Numbered from the stretch's first letter, positions 1 through 8,160 are shown. The stretch: DNA of 11,024 nucleotides from Clostridia bacterium (GCA_017615495.1 JAGAAA010000016.1:1-11024), one strand, 5' to 3'. Numbers and translations are program-made. The notes: generated from the letters alone by a model not told the origin.

Positions 1-3000
1 CTCGAGGGCTTCAACGCGCTCGACCGCGCGGGCCTCGAGGCCATGGTCAAGGACTACGGTCTCGCCATGGACGCGGACGACATTGCCTTCTGTCAGGACT
101 ACTTCCGCAGCGAGGGCCGGGAGCCTACCGTCACCGAGATCAAGGTGATCGACACCTATTGGTCCGACCATTGCCGCCACACCACCTTCCTTACCACGGT
201 GGATAGCGTGCGCACCGACGATCCCGTGCTTCAGGCGGCGTATGAAAACTACCTTGCCGGTAGGGAAGAGATCGGTCGTACCAAGCCCGTCAATTTGATG
301 GACATCGGCACCCTCGCCGCAAAAGTGCTTCGCAAAAGAGGTCTTTTGGAAAAACTGGACCAATCGGAAGAGATCAACGCCTGCACCGTCAAGATCGACG
401 TGACGGTCAACGGCAAAAAAGAGCCGTGGCTCCTTTTGTTTAAAAACGAAACGCACAATCACCCGACGGAGATCGAGCCGTTTGGTGGCGCGGCGACTTG
501 TATCGGCGGCGCGATCCGCGACCCGCTTTCCGGGCGTAGCTACGTTTACGCGGCGATGCGCGTCACCGGCGCGGGCGACCCCACGGCGCCCCTTTCCGAA
601 ACCTTGAAGGGTAAGCTTCCGCAACGCACCATCGTGCGTACCGCGGCAAACGGCTATTCCTCTTACGGCAACCAGATCGGTCTTGCCACCGGCTTGGTGG
701 ACGAGATATATCACCCCGGTTACGTGGCTAAGAGAATGGAGATCGGCGCGGTCATCGCGGCGGCTCCGCAAGAGAACGTCCGTAGGGAAACTCCCGCTCC
801 GGGCGACGTGATCATCCTCCTCGGCGGCAGGACGGGCAGAGACGGCATCGGCGGCGCGACGGGCTCTTCCAAAGCGCACGACGTCAGCTCGGTCAAAACC
901 TGCGGCGCAGAGGTGCAAAAAGGTAACGCTCCCGAAGAAAGAAAACTGCAAAGATTGTTCCGCAATCCCACGGCTTGCAAGATGATCAAGCGTTGCAACG
1001 ATTTTGGCGCGGGCGGCGTTTCCGTCGCCATCGGCGAGCTTGCCGACGGCTTGCTCGTCAACCTCAACGCCGTGCCCAAAAAGTACGAAGGCTTGGACGG
1101 CACCGAACTCGCTATCTCCGAATCGCAGGAAAGAATGGCTGTGGTCGTGGCGGAAAGCGACGTCAAAGCCTTTATGCAGATCGCTTATTCCGAAAACTTG
1201 GAAGCGACCGCAGTGGCTACCGTTACCGCGGAGCCGCGTCTTCGCTTGGTTTGGAACGGCAAGACCATCGTGGATATCTCGCGCGAATTCTTGAACTCCA
1301 ACGGCGCGGAAAAACACATCGACGTCACTTTGTCAAATTGCGGCAAGGTTGAAAAAGCCCCCGTCAAAAACTTCGCGGACGGCTATGCGGAACTTCTTTC
1401 CGACTTGAACGTTTGCTCCAAGCGCGGTCTTTCGGAGCGCTTTGACTCCACCATCGGCGCGGGTACGGTGTTGATGCCCTTCGGCGGCAAATATCAGCTT
1501 ACTCCCATCCAAGCGATGGTGCAAAAGATCTCGGTGGAGAAGGGTGAAACGGAAGATTGCTCCTTTATGGCGTACGGTTACAACCCCTACGTCAGCGAAA
1601 AGAGCCCCTATCACGGCGCCTATCTCGCCGTCGTGGAGAGCGTGGCGAAGCTCGTTGCGGCGGGCGCGGATCTGAACGACGCTTACCTGACCTTCCAAGA
1701 ATATTTTGAAAAACCCAAAAAGGATCCCAAGAGATGGGGCAAACCGATGTCCGCTCTTCTTGGCGCGTACAAGGCGCAAATGGACCTCGGCATCGCCGCG
1801 ATCGGCGGTAAGGACTCTATGAGCGGCAGCTTTGAAAAGCTGGACGTTCCGCCCACGCTGGTCAGCTTTGCCGTTACGACGGGCAAGGTGAATGACGTCA
1901 TCTCGCCGGAATTTAAGGCGGCGGGGCACAGCGCGGTTTTGATCGCCCCCGAATACAGCGCGGACGGGCTCCCCGTCGTATCTTCGTTGAAGGCGTGCTT
2001 TAAGAAGGTAAACGACCTTGCTCGCGCGGGCAAGATCTACGCGGCGTATACCATCGGCTACGGCGGCGTTGCGGAAGCGGTCGCCAAAATGTGCATGGGC
2101 AACGGCTTTGGCTTCTCCTACGAAAAGGCGCTTTCTTTGAAGGACATCTTCGGCTACAATTACGGCGCTTTCGTCGTGGAAACGGATGACAAGGCGGCGG
2201 GCATCCTTCTCGGCGCGGTGACTGCGGATCGCAAGATCTGCTACCAAGGGGAATGCTTGGATACTTCTTCGTTGTTTGAAAAGTACGAAAGCAAGCTTGA
2301 AAAGGTTTACCCCGTGATGGAAAACCGCGAGGTGAAAACCTATCCCAACGTTTCGTTTGACAAGCGCAACACTTCTTCGCCGTGCGTTAAGACGGCGCGT
2401 CCGAAGGCGCTTATCCCCGTCTTCCCGGGCACCAACTGCGAGTACGACACCGCCAAGCAACTGGAAGAAGCGGGCGCCGAAGCAAAGATCTTCATCGTAA
2501 ACAACCTGACCGCGGCGGATATCTCCCGCAGCGTGGACGAATTCGCCAAGGAGATCGAGGATTCTCAAATCATCTTCATCCCCGGCGGCTTCTCGGGCGG
2601 TGACGAGCCGGACGGCTCGGGCAAGTTCATTATGTCCTTCTTCCGCAATCAGGCGATCAAGGAAAACGTGCACAAGCTTTTGAATCAAAGGGACGGCTTG
2701 ATGGGCGGCATCTGCAACGGCTTCCAAGCCTTGATCAAGCTCGGGCTCGTGCCTTACGGCAAGATCATCGACACCGACGAAAGCTGCCCGACCCTTACCT
2801 TCAACACCATCGCCCGCCACCAATCCAAGCTGGTGCGCATCCGCGTGGCAAGCACGCTTTCTCCGTGGTTTGCCTATACGAATGTGGGCGACGTTTACAC
2901 CGTGCCCATCTCGCACGGCGAGGGCAAGTTCCTCGCTTCGGATGAAGTGATCGAAACTCTCCGCAAAAACGGTCAGATCGCCACACAGTACGTTGACCTT

Positions 3001-3198
3001 GCGGGCAACGCCACCGACGACGTCAGGTTCAACCCCAACGATTCCGCGCTCGCCATCGAGGGCATCACCTCGCCGGACGGCAGGGTGTTTGGTAAGATGG
3101 GGCACAGCGAACGTATCGGCAGAGGGCTTTACAAAAACGTGGACGGCGTCTACGACATGAAGCTTTTCAAAGCCGCGGTCGATTACTTTAAGAAATAA
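1..3198 (+). CDS. purL: Phosphoribosylformylglycinamidine synthase (FGAM synthase), 5'-truncated by window edge
   Basis: Converts FGAR, glutamine and ATP to FGAM, the fourth step of de novo purine synthesis in the cytosol. The frame is open from base 1 (reads LEGFNALDRAGLEAMVKDY), so the ATG at 43 is internal and the true start lies upstream. About 1065 codons are visible; single-chain clostridial-type PurL proteins run to roughly 1250 residues, so some 170-200 N-terminal residues are probably missing. Seen motifs: YWSDHCRHTTF (from 157) and KNETHNHPTE (442-471), which belong to the first ATP-binding AIR-synthase-like half; GGKDSMS (1804-1824) in the second half; then a C-terminal class I glutaminase domain from about 2400, with PGTNCEYDT, the catalytic Cys in GGICNGFQ (codon 2713-2715), and the His/Glu pair in MGHSER (3103-3105 and 3109-3111), matching the HPE of E. 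coli PurL. All key residues of the visible part are intact. No other purine gene follows; a terminator closes the unit. Confidence 0.97.
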   Translation, partial: LEGFNALDRAGLEAMVKDYGLAMDADDIAFCQDYFRSEGREPTVTEIKVIDTYWSDHCRHTTFLTTVDSVRTDDPVLQAAYENYLAGREEIGRTKPVNLMDIGTLAAKVLRKRGLLEKLDQSEEINACTVKIDVTVNGKKEPWLLLFKNETHNHPTEIEPFGGAATCIGGAIRDPLSGRSYVYAAMRVTGAGDPTAPLSETLKGKLPQRTIVRTAANGYSSYGNQIGLATGLVDEIYHPGYVAKRMEIGAVIAAAPQENVRRETPAPGDVIILLGGRTGRDGIGGATGSSKAHDVSSVKTCGAEVQKGNAPEERKLQRLFRNPTACKMIKRCNDFGAGGVSVAIGELADGLLVNLNAVPKKYEGLDGTELAISESQERMAVVVAESDVKAFMQIAYSENLEATAVATVTAEPRLRLVWNGKTIVDISREFLNSNGAEKHIDVTLSNCGKVEKAPVKNFADGYAELLSDLNVCSKRGLSERFDSTIGAGTVLMPFGGKYQLTPIQAMVQKISVEKGETEDCSFMAYGYNPYVSEKSPYHGAYLAVVESVAKLVAAGADLNDAYLTFQEYFEKPKKDPKRWGKPMSALLGAYKAQMDLGIAAIGGKDSMSGSFEKLDVPPTLVSFAVTTGKVNDVISPEFKAAGHSAVLIAPEYSADGLPVVSSLKACFKKVNDLARAGKIYAAYTIGYGGVAEAVAKMCMGNGFGFSYEKALSLKDIFGYNYGAFVVETDDKAAGILLGAVTADRKICYQGECLDTSSLFEKYESKLEKVYPVMENREVKTYPNVSFDKRNTSSPCVKTARPKALIPVFPGTNCEYDTAKQLEEAGAEAKIFIVNNLTAADISRSVDEFAKEIEDSQIIFIPGGFSGGDEPDGSGKFIMSFFRNQAIKENVHKLLNQRDGLMGGICNGFQALIKLGLVPYGKIIDTDESCPTLTFNTIARHQSKLVRIRVASTLSPWFAYTNVGDVYTVPISHGEGKFLASDEVIETLRKNGQIATQYVDLAGNATDDVRFNPNDSALAIEGITSPDGRVFGKMGHSERIGRGLYKNVDGVYDMKLFKAAVDYFKK

Positions 3199-3201
3199 AA
3201 G

Positions 3202-3240
3202 AAAGAGGCGAAGGGCAAAACCTTCGCTTCTTTTTTATTT
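3202..3240 (+). terminator. Intrinsic terminator after purL
   Basis: A 10-bp stem (3205-3214 with 3221-3230, one G-U pair) closed by a 6-base loop is followed at once by six T residues, then A and three more T. Three A residues before the stem can pair with the first T residues. It starts 4 bases after the purL stop and separates the purine gene from the sugar operon. Confidence 0.92.
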
Positions 3241-3252
3241 GCCGCTAAAACT

Positions 3253-3281
3253 TTGACTTTCCCGTCCATCGGTGATACAAT
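3253..3281 (+). promoter_or_regulatory. Sigma-A-type promoter with extended -10 for the GH13 operon
   Basis: TTGACT (3253-3258) and TACAAT (3276-3281) are separated by exactly 17 bases, and TG at 3273-3274 forms an extended -10 (TGnTACAAT). Transcription should start near 3288, giving a leader of about 60 bases before the ATG at 3350. It lies just behind the purL terminator, as expected for an independent unit. Confidence 0.85.
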
Positions 3282-3293
3282 AAGACCCGTTGA

Positions 3294-3307
3294 GGAAAGC
3301 GCTTCCC
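3294..3307 (+). promoter_or_regulatory. Candidate operator (LacI/CcpA-like palindrome) downstream of the promoter
   Basis: The 14 bases GGAAAGCGCTTCCC are an inverted repeat around a central CG, with one mismatched pair; the core AAGCGCTT is perfect. It lies about +7 to +20 from the predicted start, a classic repression position. A central CG flanked by AA and TT is typical of LacI/GalR-family sites. Compared with the CcpA cre consensus the core fits but both outer ends differ, so a local LacI-type repressor is as likely. No LacI-type gene is present in the window. The same bases also form part of a leader hairpin, so the function could be at the RNA level. Confidence 0.45.
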
Positions 3308-3323
3308 TATGGGAAGAGGCGCT
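3298..3323 (+). promoter_or_regulatory. Hairpin in the 5' leader of the GH13 gene
   Basis: CTTCCC (3302-3307) pairs perfectly with GGGAAG (3311-3316) across a 3-base loop. The stem continues with AGCG (3298-3301) pairing with CGCT (3320-3323) past a 3-base bulge, giving 10 base pairs. There is no T-run after it, so it is not a terminator. It would begin about 10 bases from the transcript 5' end and could protect the mRNA or pause polymerase; this is inference. Confidence 0.5.
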
Positions 3324-3349
3324 AAAACAAAACGAGGATATCGCCTACC

Positions 3350-4942
3350 ATGAAAAAAGAGTTTTCCGCTTGCTACGATCTCGTAGTTTATCAAATCTAT
3401 CCGCGGAGTTTTAAGGATTCAAACGGCGACGGGATCGGCGACCTTCCCGGTGTTCTTTCCGAATTGGATTACATCAAATCTCTTGGGGTAAACGCCATTT
3501 GGCTTTGCCCGATCTACAAAAGCCCCCAATGCGACAACGGTTACGACATTTCCGATTATCGCGACATCGACCCGATGTACGGCACGATGGCGGATTTTGA
3601 GCGTTTGCTTGCCGCCGCGCACGAAAAGGGGATCAAGGTCATTATGGACCTTGTGGCAAATCACACGTCCAGCGAGCACGAGTGGTTCCGTCAGGCGCGT
3701 TCTTCCAGGGAAAACCCCTATCACGACTATTACTATTGGGCGGAAAAGCCTTTGACCAACTGGCGGGCGGAATTTGGCGGCAGCGCGTGGGAATACAACC
3801 AAGCGACCGGCGAGTATTATCTCCATTCCTTTGCCGTCGGGCAACCCGACGTCAATTGGACCAACCCCAAGGTGCGCGAGGAATTCAAAGCCATCGTGGA
3901 CTTTTGGGTCGAAAAGGGGGTGGACGGCTTCCGCTGTGACGTCCTTGACCACATCTCCAAGGATTTCAAAAAGGGGATGCGCCGCAACGGCCCGCATTTG
4001 CACGAATATATCAAAGAGCTTTTCGGCAGGGATCATTTGACGAACATTTACACCGTCGGCGAGGCGGAAACCACCAAGGAAAGCATCCTTGCCACCTGTG
4101 GGCAGGATAGGAAGGAATTGAAGAGCGTTTTTCAATTTACGCATTTCTTCGTTGGAAGGAAGGGTAAGTACACCCCCGCGCCGCATCGTTTGGACGACGT
4201 CAAAAAGATCTTAGTCGGGTGGCAACGTTTTACCGCAAAGCACGATCTTTTGTACATCTTACTCACCGACAACCACGATCGTCCGTGGTTCAATTCCCGC
4301 GTGGGCAACGACGGGGCGCTCCGCTTTGAAAGCGCTACCGACATCGCCACGATGGTCTTTTTGCTGAAGGGCATTCCTTTCGTGTACGAAGGGCAGGAGA
4401 TCGGCTGCGCCAATTCGCATTTTTCCACGATCGACGCCTTCAACGACGTGGAGTGCTTGGGTTACTATAAGGAGCAAAAGGGCTTGATCGACGAGCAGAA
4501 ACTTTTGGAGCAGATCAACTTTGGCAGCCGCGACAATTCCCGCCGCCCCTTTGCTTGGGACGGGTCGGAAAACCACGGCTTCACTTCCGCGCCCGCGCCT
4601 TGGCTTCCGTACGCTACGAGAAGCGACGAGATCAACCTCGAAAAGGATACGGCGGGGGAGAAGTCCGTCTGCAATTACTATCGGGCGCTGTTTGCCCTTC
4701 GCGCCGACCGCGAGGTGCTTCGCCGCGGGGAATGGCAACAGTTGAAGCGCTTTAAACGCAATTGTTTCGTTTATCTTCGCACGCTCGGGGAAGAAAAGAT
4801 CCTCGTCGTGTGCAACTTTGAAAAAGCGCAAAAGATCACGGGGCTTCCCGAGGGAAAGCTCCTCCTCTCAAACGCAAAGCGTCGATTGGGCGCAAACGGT
4901 GAATACGCCCCCTATGAATGCGCGGTCTATGACCTGAAATAA
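3350..4942 (+). CDS. GH13 alpha-glucosidase, oligo-1,6-glucosidase-like
   Basis: A 530-residue cytosolic enzyme (no signal peptide) hydrolysing terminal alpha-glucosidic bonds of short oligosaccharides. The TIM barrel starts at VVYQIYPRSF. A Ca-binding loop DSNGDGIGD lies at residues 23-31; DLVANH (100-105) is conserved region I; GFRCDV carries the predicted nucleophile D197; YTVGEAE carries acid/base E238; NHD carries transition-state stabiliser D310. Downstream are GQEIG, the NDVE region, SRDNSRRPFAWD and the EINLEKD...SVCNYYRALF stretch typical of oligo-1,6-glucosidases (GH13_31 type), with a small C-terminal beta domain. Family members are usually about 550-560 residues. Val198 right after the nucleophile is associated in this group with alpha-1,6 activity (isomaltase-like), whereas Ala or Thr goes with maltases; substrate remains inferred. 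Oddities are Cys196 where Met is usual and TDNHDRPW where family members usually read like WNNHDQPR. GAGG at 3334-3337 is a slightly distant ribosome site. First gene of an operon with the gene at 4956. Confidence 0.93.
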   Translation: MKKEFSACYDLVVYQIYPRSFKDSNGDGIGDLPGVLSELDYIKSLGVNAIWLCPIYKSPQCDNGYDISDYRDIDPMYGTMADFERLLAAAHEKGIKVIMDLVANHTSSEHEWFRQARSSRENPYHDYYYWAEKPLTNWRAEFGGSAWEYNQATGEYYLHSFAVGQPDVNWTNPKVREEFKAIVDFWVEKGVDGFRCDVLDHISKDFKKGMRRNGPHLHEYIKELFGRDHLTNIYTVGEAETTKESILATCGQDRKELKSVFQFTHFFVGRKGKYTPAPHRLDDVKKILVGWQRFTAKHDLLYILLTDNHDRPWFNSRVGNDGALRFESATDIATMVFLLKGIPFVYEGQEIGCANSHFSTIDAFNDVECLGYYKEQKGLIDEQKLLEQINFGSRDNSRRPFAWDGSENHGFTSAPAPWLPYATRSDEINLEKDTAGEKSVCNYYRALFALRADREVLRRGEWQQLKRFKRNCFVYLRTLGEEKILVVCNFEKAQKITGLPEGKLLLSNAKRRLGANGEYAPYECAVYDLK

Positions 4943-4955
4943 ATCGGAGAAAATT

Positions 4956-7900
4956 ATGCTGTACAACAAAAACAAAACCGAAAAACTGAGTGATGAACTT
5001 TTTAAGAACCCGACGTCCGAGTATCGCGGCGCGCCCTTTTGGTCGTGGAACGATAAGCTCGAAAAAGAGGAGTGCGTGCGTCAAGCGCAACTTTTCCGCG
5101 AAATGGGCTTCGGCGGCTATCATATGCACCCTCGCGCAGGGCTTGCCACCCCGTACCTCGGGGAGGAATTCAACGAGTGCGTCAAAGCTTGCGTGGCGGA
5201 CGCCAAACAGAGCGGTATGCTCGCTTGGCTTTACGACGAGGATCGTTATCCTTCCGGCTTTGCGGGCGGCGCAATTACCAAGGACGGCAGGTTTAGAAGG
5301 AGAGCGTTGGTTTTTACCTGCATAAAGAGGAAGGAGAACGCAACTTTTTCTGCCGACGGCAGACAGACGAGCGGCGCTAAGCTTCTTGCCACCTATGCCG
5401 TGCGCTTGCCGTTTGGCAGTTGCAAAGGGTACAAAAGACTCCAAGATGGCAAGGGCGGCTTCGGCATCCGTTACTACGCTTATTCCGTCGTGGACGAGCC
5501 CACCGATACCTTTAACCAAGCCGGCTACGTGGACGCGTTGAACAAAGACGCCTTGACCGCGTTTGCGGATTATACCTACGGCACCTATCAAAAGGTGGTG
5601 GGTGAGGAATTCGGCAAGACCATCCCCGCCATCTTCACCGACGAGCCGCAAATGAAGATCATGTGGCCCTTTAAGTATTGGCTTTTCCCGTATAGATCCA
5701 TCATCCCTTGGACGGACGATTTTACGGAAACTTACAAAGAAGCTTTCGGCGTTGACATTCTTGACACGTTACCGGAGCTCTTCTTTGACGTAAACACCCC
5801 CACCCTTTGCCAAACGAGGTTTTTCTACCACACGCACCGCACGGAGCGTTTTGCGGAAGCGTTTGCGGATAATCTCGGTAAGCGCGCGGAGGACCTCGGC
5901 ATCGCTTTGACCGGTCACTTGATGGAGGAACCATCCCTTTACAGCCAAAGCAGGGCGGTGGGCGAAACCATGCGCCATTACAAAAACTTCGGGCTGCCCG
6001 GCATTGACCTTTTGTGCGGCAGGCACGAATATACCGCGGCGAAACAGACCGAATCGGTGGTCAGACAAGAGGGCAAGGAAGGAATGCTCTGCGAGCTTTA
6101 CGGCGTTTCGCGCTGGGTGGCGGAATTCGGCAAGTTCAAGGAAGAGGGCGATTGGCTCGCTTGCCTTGGCGTGACCATCCGCGTGCCGCACCTTTCCTAT
6201 TACAGCATGCGCGGCGAAGCCAAGCGCGATTATCCGCCTTCTTTGTTTTATCAAGCGCCGTGGTACAAAAAGTTTAAGACGCTTGAGGATCATTTCTCGA
6301 GGCTCAACACCGCTTTGACGCGCGGCAAAGCCATCAACGACGTCGCGGTCATTCATCCTATTGAAAGCTACTTCCTGTGCTACGCGGGGCAAAAGCATTC
6401 CCGCAAGGTGCAAAAGCAACTGGAAAAGAACTTCTTTGATCTGACAGATTGGCTTCTCTTCAACGGTTGCGATTTTGATTTCGTTTCCGAATCGCTCCTT
6501 CCGATGCAACGCAACGACAACCCTCTTGCGGTGGGGCAATGCGCTTATAAGACCATCCTCGTCCCGGGGCTTCTTACGATGCGCAGTTCCACGCTTGACT
6601 ACCTGACGGCGTTCCGCGCCGCGGGCGGCAGGGTGGTGTTCCTTGGCGAGGCGCCCTCGATGGTGGACGGCTCCTTCTCGGAAGAGGCGCGCGCCTTTGC
6701 AGCGCAATGCGACGTGATCCCCTTTGAAAAGGGTGCGGTTTGCGCCGCCATTCAGGAGGAACGCTCCTTCTTGATCCGTTCCGAGCAAAAGCCGGAAGGG
6801 TATCTTGCCACGTTGCGTGAGGATAACGGCGGCAGATGGCTGTTTGTTACCTCGCCGCGTCCCGGCTTTCCTTACCCGCATTCCGTCCCCGTTACCAACG
6901 ATCAAAACGTCGTTAAGGACAACGTCCGCATCGGCGTGAAAGGGGAGTGGCGCGTGACGGAGTACGATACGATGTCGGGGGAAATCCGTCCCATCGAATG
7001 CACGGTGGAAAACGGTGTCACTTACGTCAGAAAGACCCTTTACAACAACGACAGTTTGTTGCTCCGCTACGACGCTTTGGACGGCGCGCAGGAAAAGACG
7101 GAAGTCGCCGCCGAGAGCAAGACCGTAAGCACTTTCTCTTTGAATGAAAAGGTGCCGTACACCTTAGACGAACCCAACGCTTTGTTGCTTGACAAGGCAA
7201 TGTGGTCGGTGGGCGCCGGCTTCCACGCAAGAACCGACCTTGATCTTGCCACCGCCAAGGCGAGGAAGAAGCTCGGGCTTCCGCCGTATCGCTCCGCCTT
7301 GCAACCTTGGCTTCGCGCGCCGGAAACGGAAAAGAAAAAGGCAACGTTGCGCTTTGTGTTTGACAGCAAAGTAGCGCTCCCCGCGCATTTGGCTTGCGAG
7401 TATGACGAGTTTACCCTCGTTGTGAACGGGGAGACCGTTACCGCTGCTTCGGACGGCTACTACGTGGACAAAGCTTTCCTCACTTACCCGATCGCGGTAA
7501 AAGAGGGCAAAAACGTCATCGACATCACCGTTCCGATGGGCAAGTACGATCGTTTTGAAAACTGCTATTTGCTTGGCAACTTCGGCGTGGATCTCTGCTG
7601 CACGAAGGCTTGCCTCGTCCCGTTGCCGGAAAAACTTGCATTCAGCGACATCGTGGAGCAAAAGCTTCCGTTCTACAGCGGCAAGATCACTTATCACACC
7701 TCTTTCATTTCGGACGGCAACCGCGCGGAGATCTCCTTACGTTACGCTTCCGCTCTCGTCACCCTCGCAGTGAATGGGGAAGAAAAGGACGTTCTGTTTG
7801 CGCCGTATGCCGCGACCTTTGACACCAAGAAAGGGGAAAACACCCTTGAGATCACCGCGTACGCGCCGCGTGAGAACGCCTTCGGCGCCGTGCACATCCG

Positions 7901-8030
7901 CAGGAAATTCAAACGTTCGGACAGCCCCAGCTGGTTCAACAATACTTCTTTGATCTGTCGTTCTCGCAAATACGTGATGGATAGAAGCGGCATTTTGACC
8001 TCGCCCGTCATCCGTTTGCTTGAAAAATAG
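4956..8030 (+). CDS. Large glycoside-hydrolase-like protein (GH106/GH42-like architecture), specificity unknown
   Basis: A 1024-residue protein with no signal peptide or membrane segment. ATG 4956 has a good ribosome site (CGGAGA, 4945-4950) and lies 13 bases after the GH13 stop, so the two genes should share a transcript. Residues about 20-450 look like a TIM barrel: PFWSWND (27-33), GGYHMHPRAGL (53-63), WLYDEDRYPSGFAGG (91-105), FTDEPQ (D229, E230), TGHLMEEP (E324, E325), CELYGVSRW (E380) and PHLSYYSMRG (411-420). About 460-640 resembles the class I amidotransferase-like domain found after GH42/GH106 barrels (KTILVPGLL, AAGGRVVFLGEAP). About 740-1000 is beta-rich with galactose-binding-like modules (FTLVVNGE, VTLAVNGEEKD, KKGENTLEITAY). 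I recognise the architecture from proteins annotated as 'glycosyl hydrolase' or alpha-L-rhamnosidase-like, but I cannot assign a CAZy family or substrate. The acidic residues named are the best catalytic candidates. Confidence 0.85.
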   Translation: MLYNKNKTEKLSDELFKNPTSEYRGAPFWSWNDKLEKEECVRQAQLFREMGFGGYHMHPRAGLATPYLGEEFNECVKACVADAKQSGMLAWLYDEDRYPSGFAGGAITKDGRFRRRALVFTCIKRKENATFSADGRQTSGAKLLATYAVRLPFGSCKGYKRLQDGKGGFGIRYYAYSVVDEPTDTFNQAGYVDALNKDALTAFADYTYGTYQKVVGEEFGKTIPAIFTDEPQMKIMWPFKYWLFPYRSIIPWTDDFTETYKEAFGVDILDTLPELFFDVNTPTLCQTRFFYHTHRTERFAEAFADNLGKRAEDLGIALTGHLMEEPSLYSQSRAVGETMRHYKNFGLPGIDLLCGRHEYTAAKQTESVVRQEGKEGMLCELYGVSRWVAEFGKFKEEGDWLACLGVTIRVPHLSYYSMRGEAKRDYPPSLFYQAPWYKKFKTLEDHFSRLNTALTRGKAINDVAVIHPIESYFLCYAGQKHSRKVQKQLEKNFFDLTDWLLFNGCDFDFVSESLLPMQRNDNPLAVGQCAYKTILVPGLLTMRSSTLDYLTAFRAAGGRVVFLGEAPSMVDGSFSEEARAFAAQCDVIPFEKGAVCAAIQEERSFLIRSEQKPEGYLATLREDNGGRWLFVTSPRPGFPYPHSVPVTNDQNVVKDNVRIGVKGEWRVTEYDTMSGEIRPIECTVENGVTYVRKTLYNNDSLLLRYDALDGAQEKTEVAAESKTVSTFSLNEKVPYTLDEPNALLLDKAMWSVGAGFHARTDLDLATAKARKKLGLPPYRSALQPWLRAPETEKKKATLRFVFDSKVALPAHLACEYDEFTLVVNGETVTAASDGYYVDKAFLTYPIAVKEGKNVIDITVPMGKYDRFENCYLLGNFGVDLCCTKACLVPLPEKLAFSDIVEQKLPFYSGKITYHTSFISDGNRAEISLRYASALVTLAVNGEEKDVLFAPYAATFDTKKGENTLEITAYAPRENAFGAVHIRRKFKRSDSPSWFNNTSLICRSRKYVMDRSGILTSPVIRLLEK

Positions 8031-8067
8031 GACGAAGCAAAGCGCTTTTTAAAAAATCTGTTTTCTT

Positions 8068-8097
8068 AAAAATCTCGGATATTTCCGAGGTTTTTTT
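8068..8097 (+). terminator. Intrinsic terminator of the GH13 / GH106-like operon
   Basis: CTCGGA (8074-8079) pairs with TCCGAG (8084-8089) across a 4-base loop. A T-G pair and an A-run against T-run extend the stem outward, and seven T residues follow (8091-8097). It lies about 40 bases after the stop at 8030. Confidence 0.92.
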
Positions 8098-8128
8098 GTT
8101 TGTCGCGCTCTTTTTGAAAATTTAGGTA

Positions 8129-8158
8129 TTGACAAAATGATAGACGGTCTATTATAAT
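8129..8158 (+). promoter_or_regulatory. Sigma-A-type promoter for the TetR-symporter-GH36 operon
   Basis: Consensus TTGACA (8129-8134) and consensus TATAAT (8153-8158) are 18 bases apart. The start of transcription should be near 8165, about 53 bases before the ATG at 8218. Two operator copies overlap it, which fits a strong promoter held down by a repressor. Confidence 0.9.
8138..8154 (+). promoter_or_regulatory. Operator copy 1, probable TetR-family binding site
   Basis: TGATAGACGGTCTATTA contains the perfect inverted repeat ATAGAC-G-GTCTAT (8140-8152). It fills most of the -35/-10 spacer and reaches into the -10 box, so a bound repressor would block RNA polymerase. The regulator encoded directly downstream is the obvious binder (inference). 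Confidence 0.82.
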
Positions 8159-8160
8159 TT

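Noticed and set aside
43..45. ATG as the start of purL
   Set aside because: The frame is open upstream to base 1 with PurL-like sequence, and known PurL proteins have a further N-terminal region, so this Met is internal.
975..1352. A + strand open frame in a second frame within purL
   Set aside because: It is Arg-rich, lacks a ribosome site and overlaps conserved PurL coding sequence.
1333..3105. A 590-codon open frame on the minus strand inside purL
   Set aside because: It is fully antisense to a well-conserved enzyme, its translation resembles no protein I know, and such long antisense frames arise from the strong codon bias of GC-rich genes.
4745..4752. AAGCGCTT inside the GH13 gene as a regulatory site
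   Set aside because: It lies in conserved reading frame with no promoter nearby and is best explained as ordinary codons.
5769..6905. A 378-codon minus-strand open frame inside the 1024-residue hydrolase gene
   Set aside because: The + strand frame carries continuous glycoside-hydrolase motifs; the antisense translation is low-complexity and Arg/Ala-rich with no recognisable domain.
8039..8055. AAAGCGCTTTTTAAAAA as a terminator
   Set aside because: The palindrome has no loop to form a stable hairpin, and a proper stem with a T-run follows at 8068-8097.
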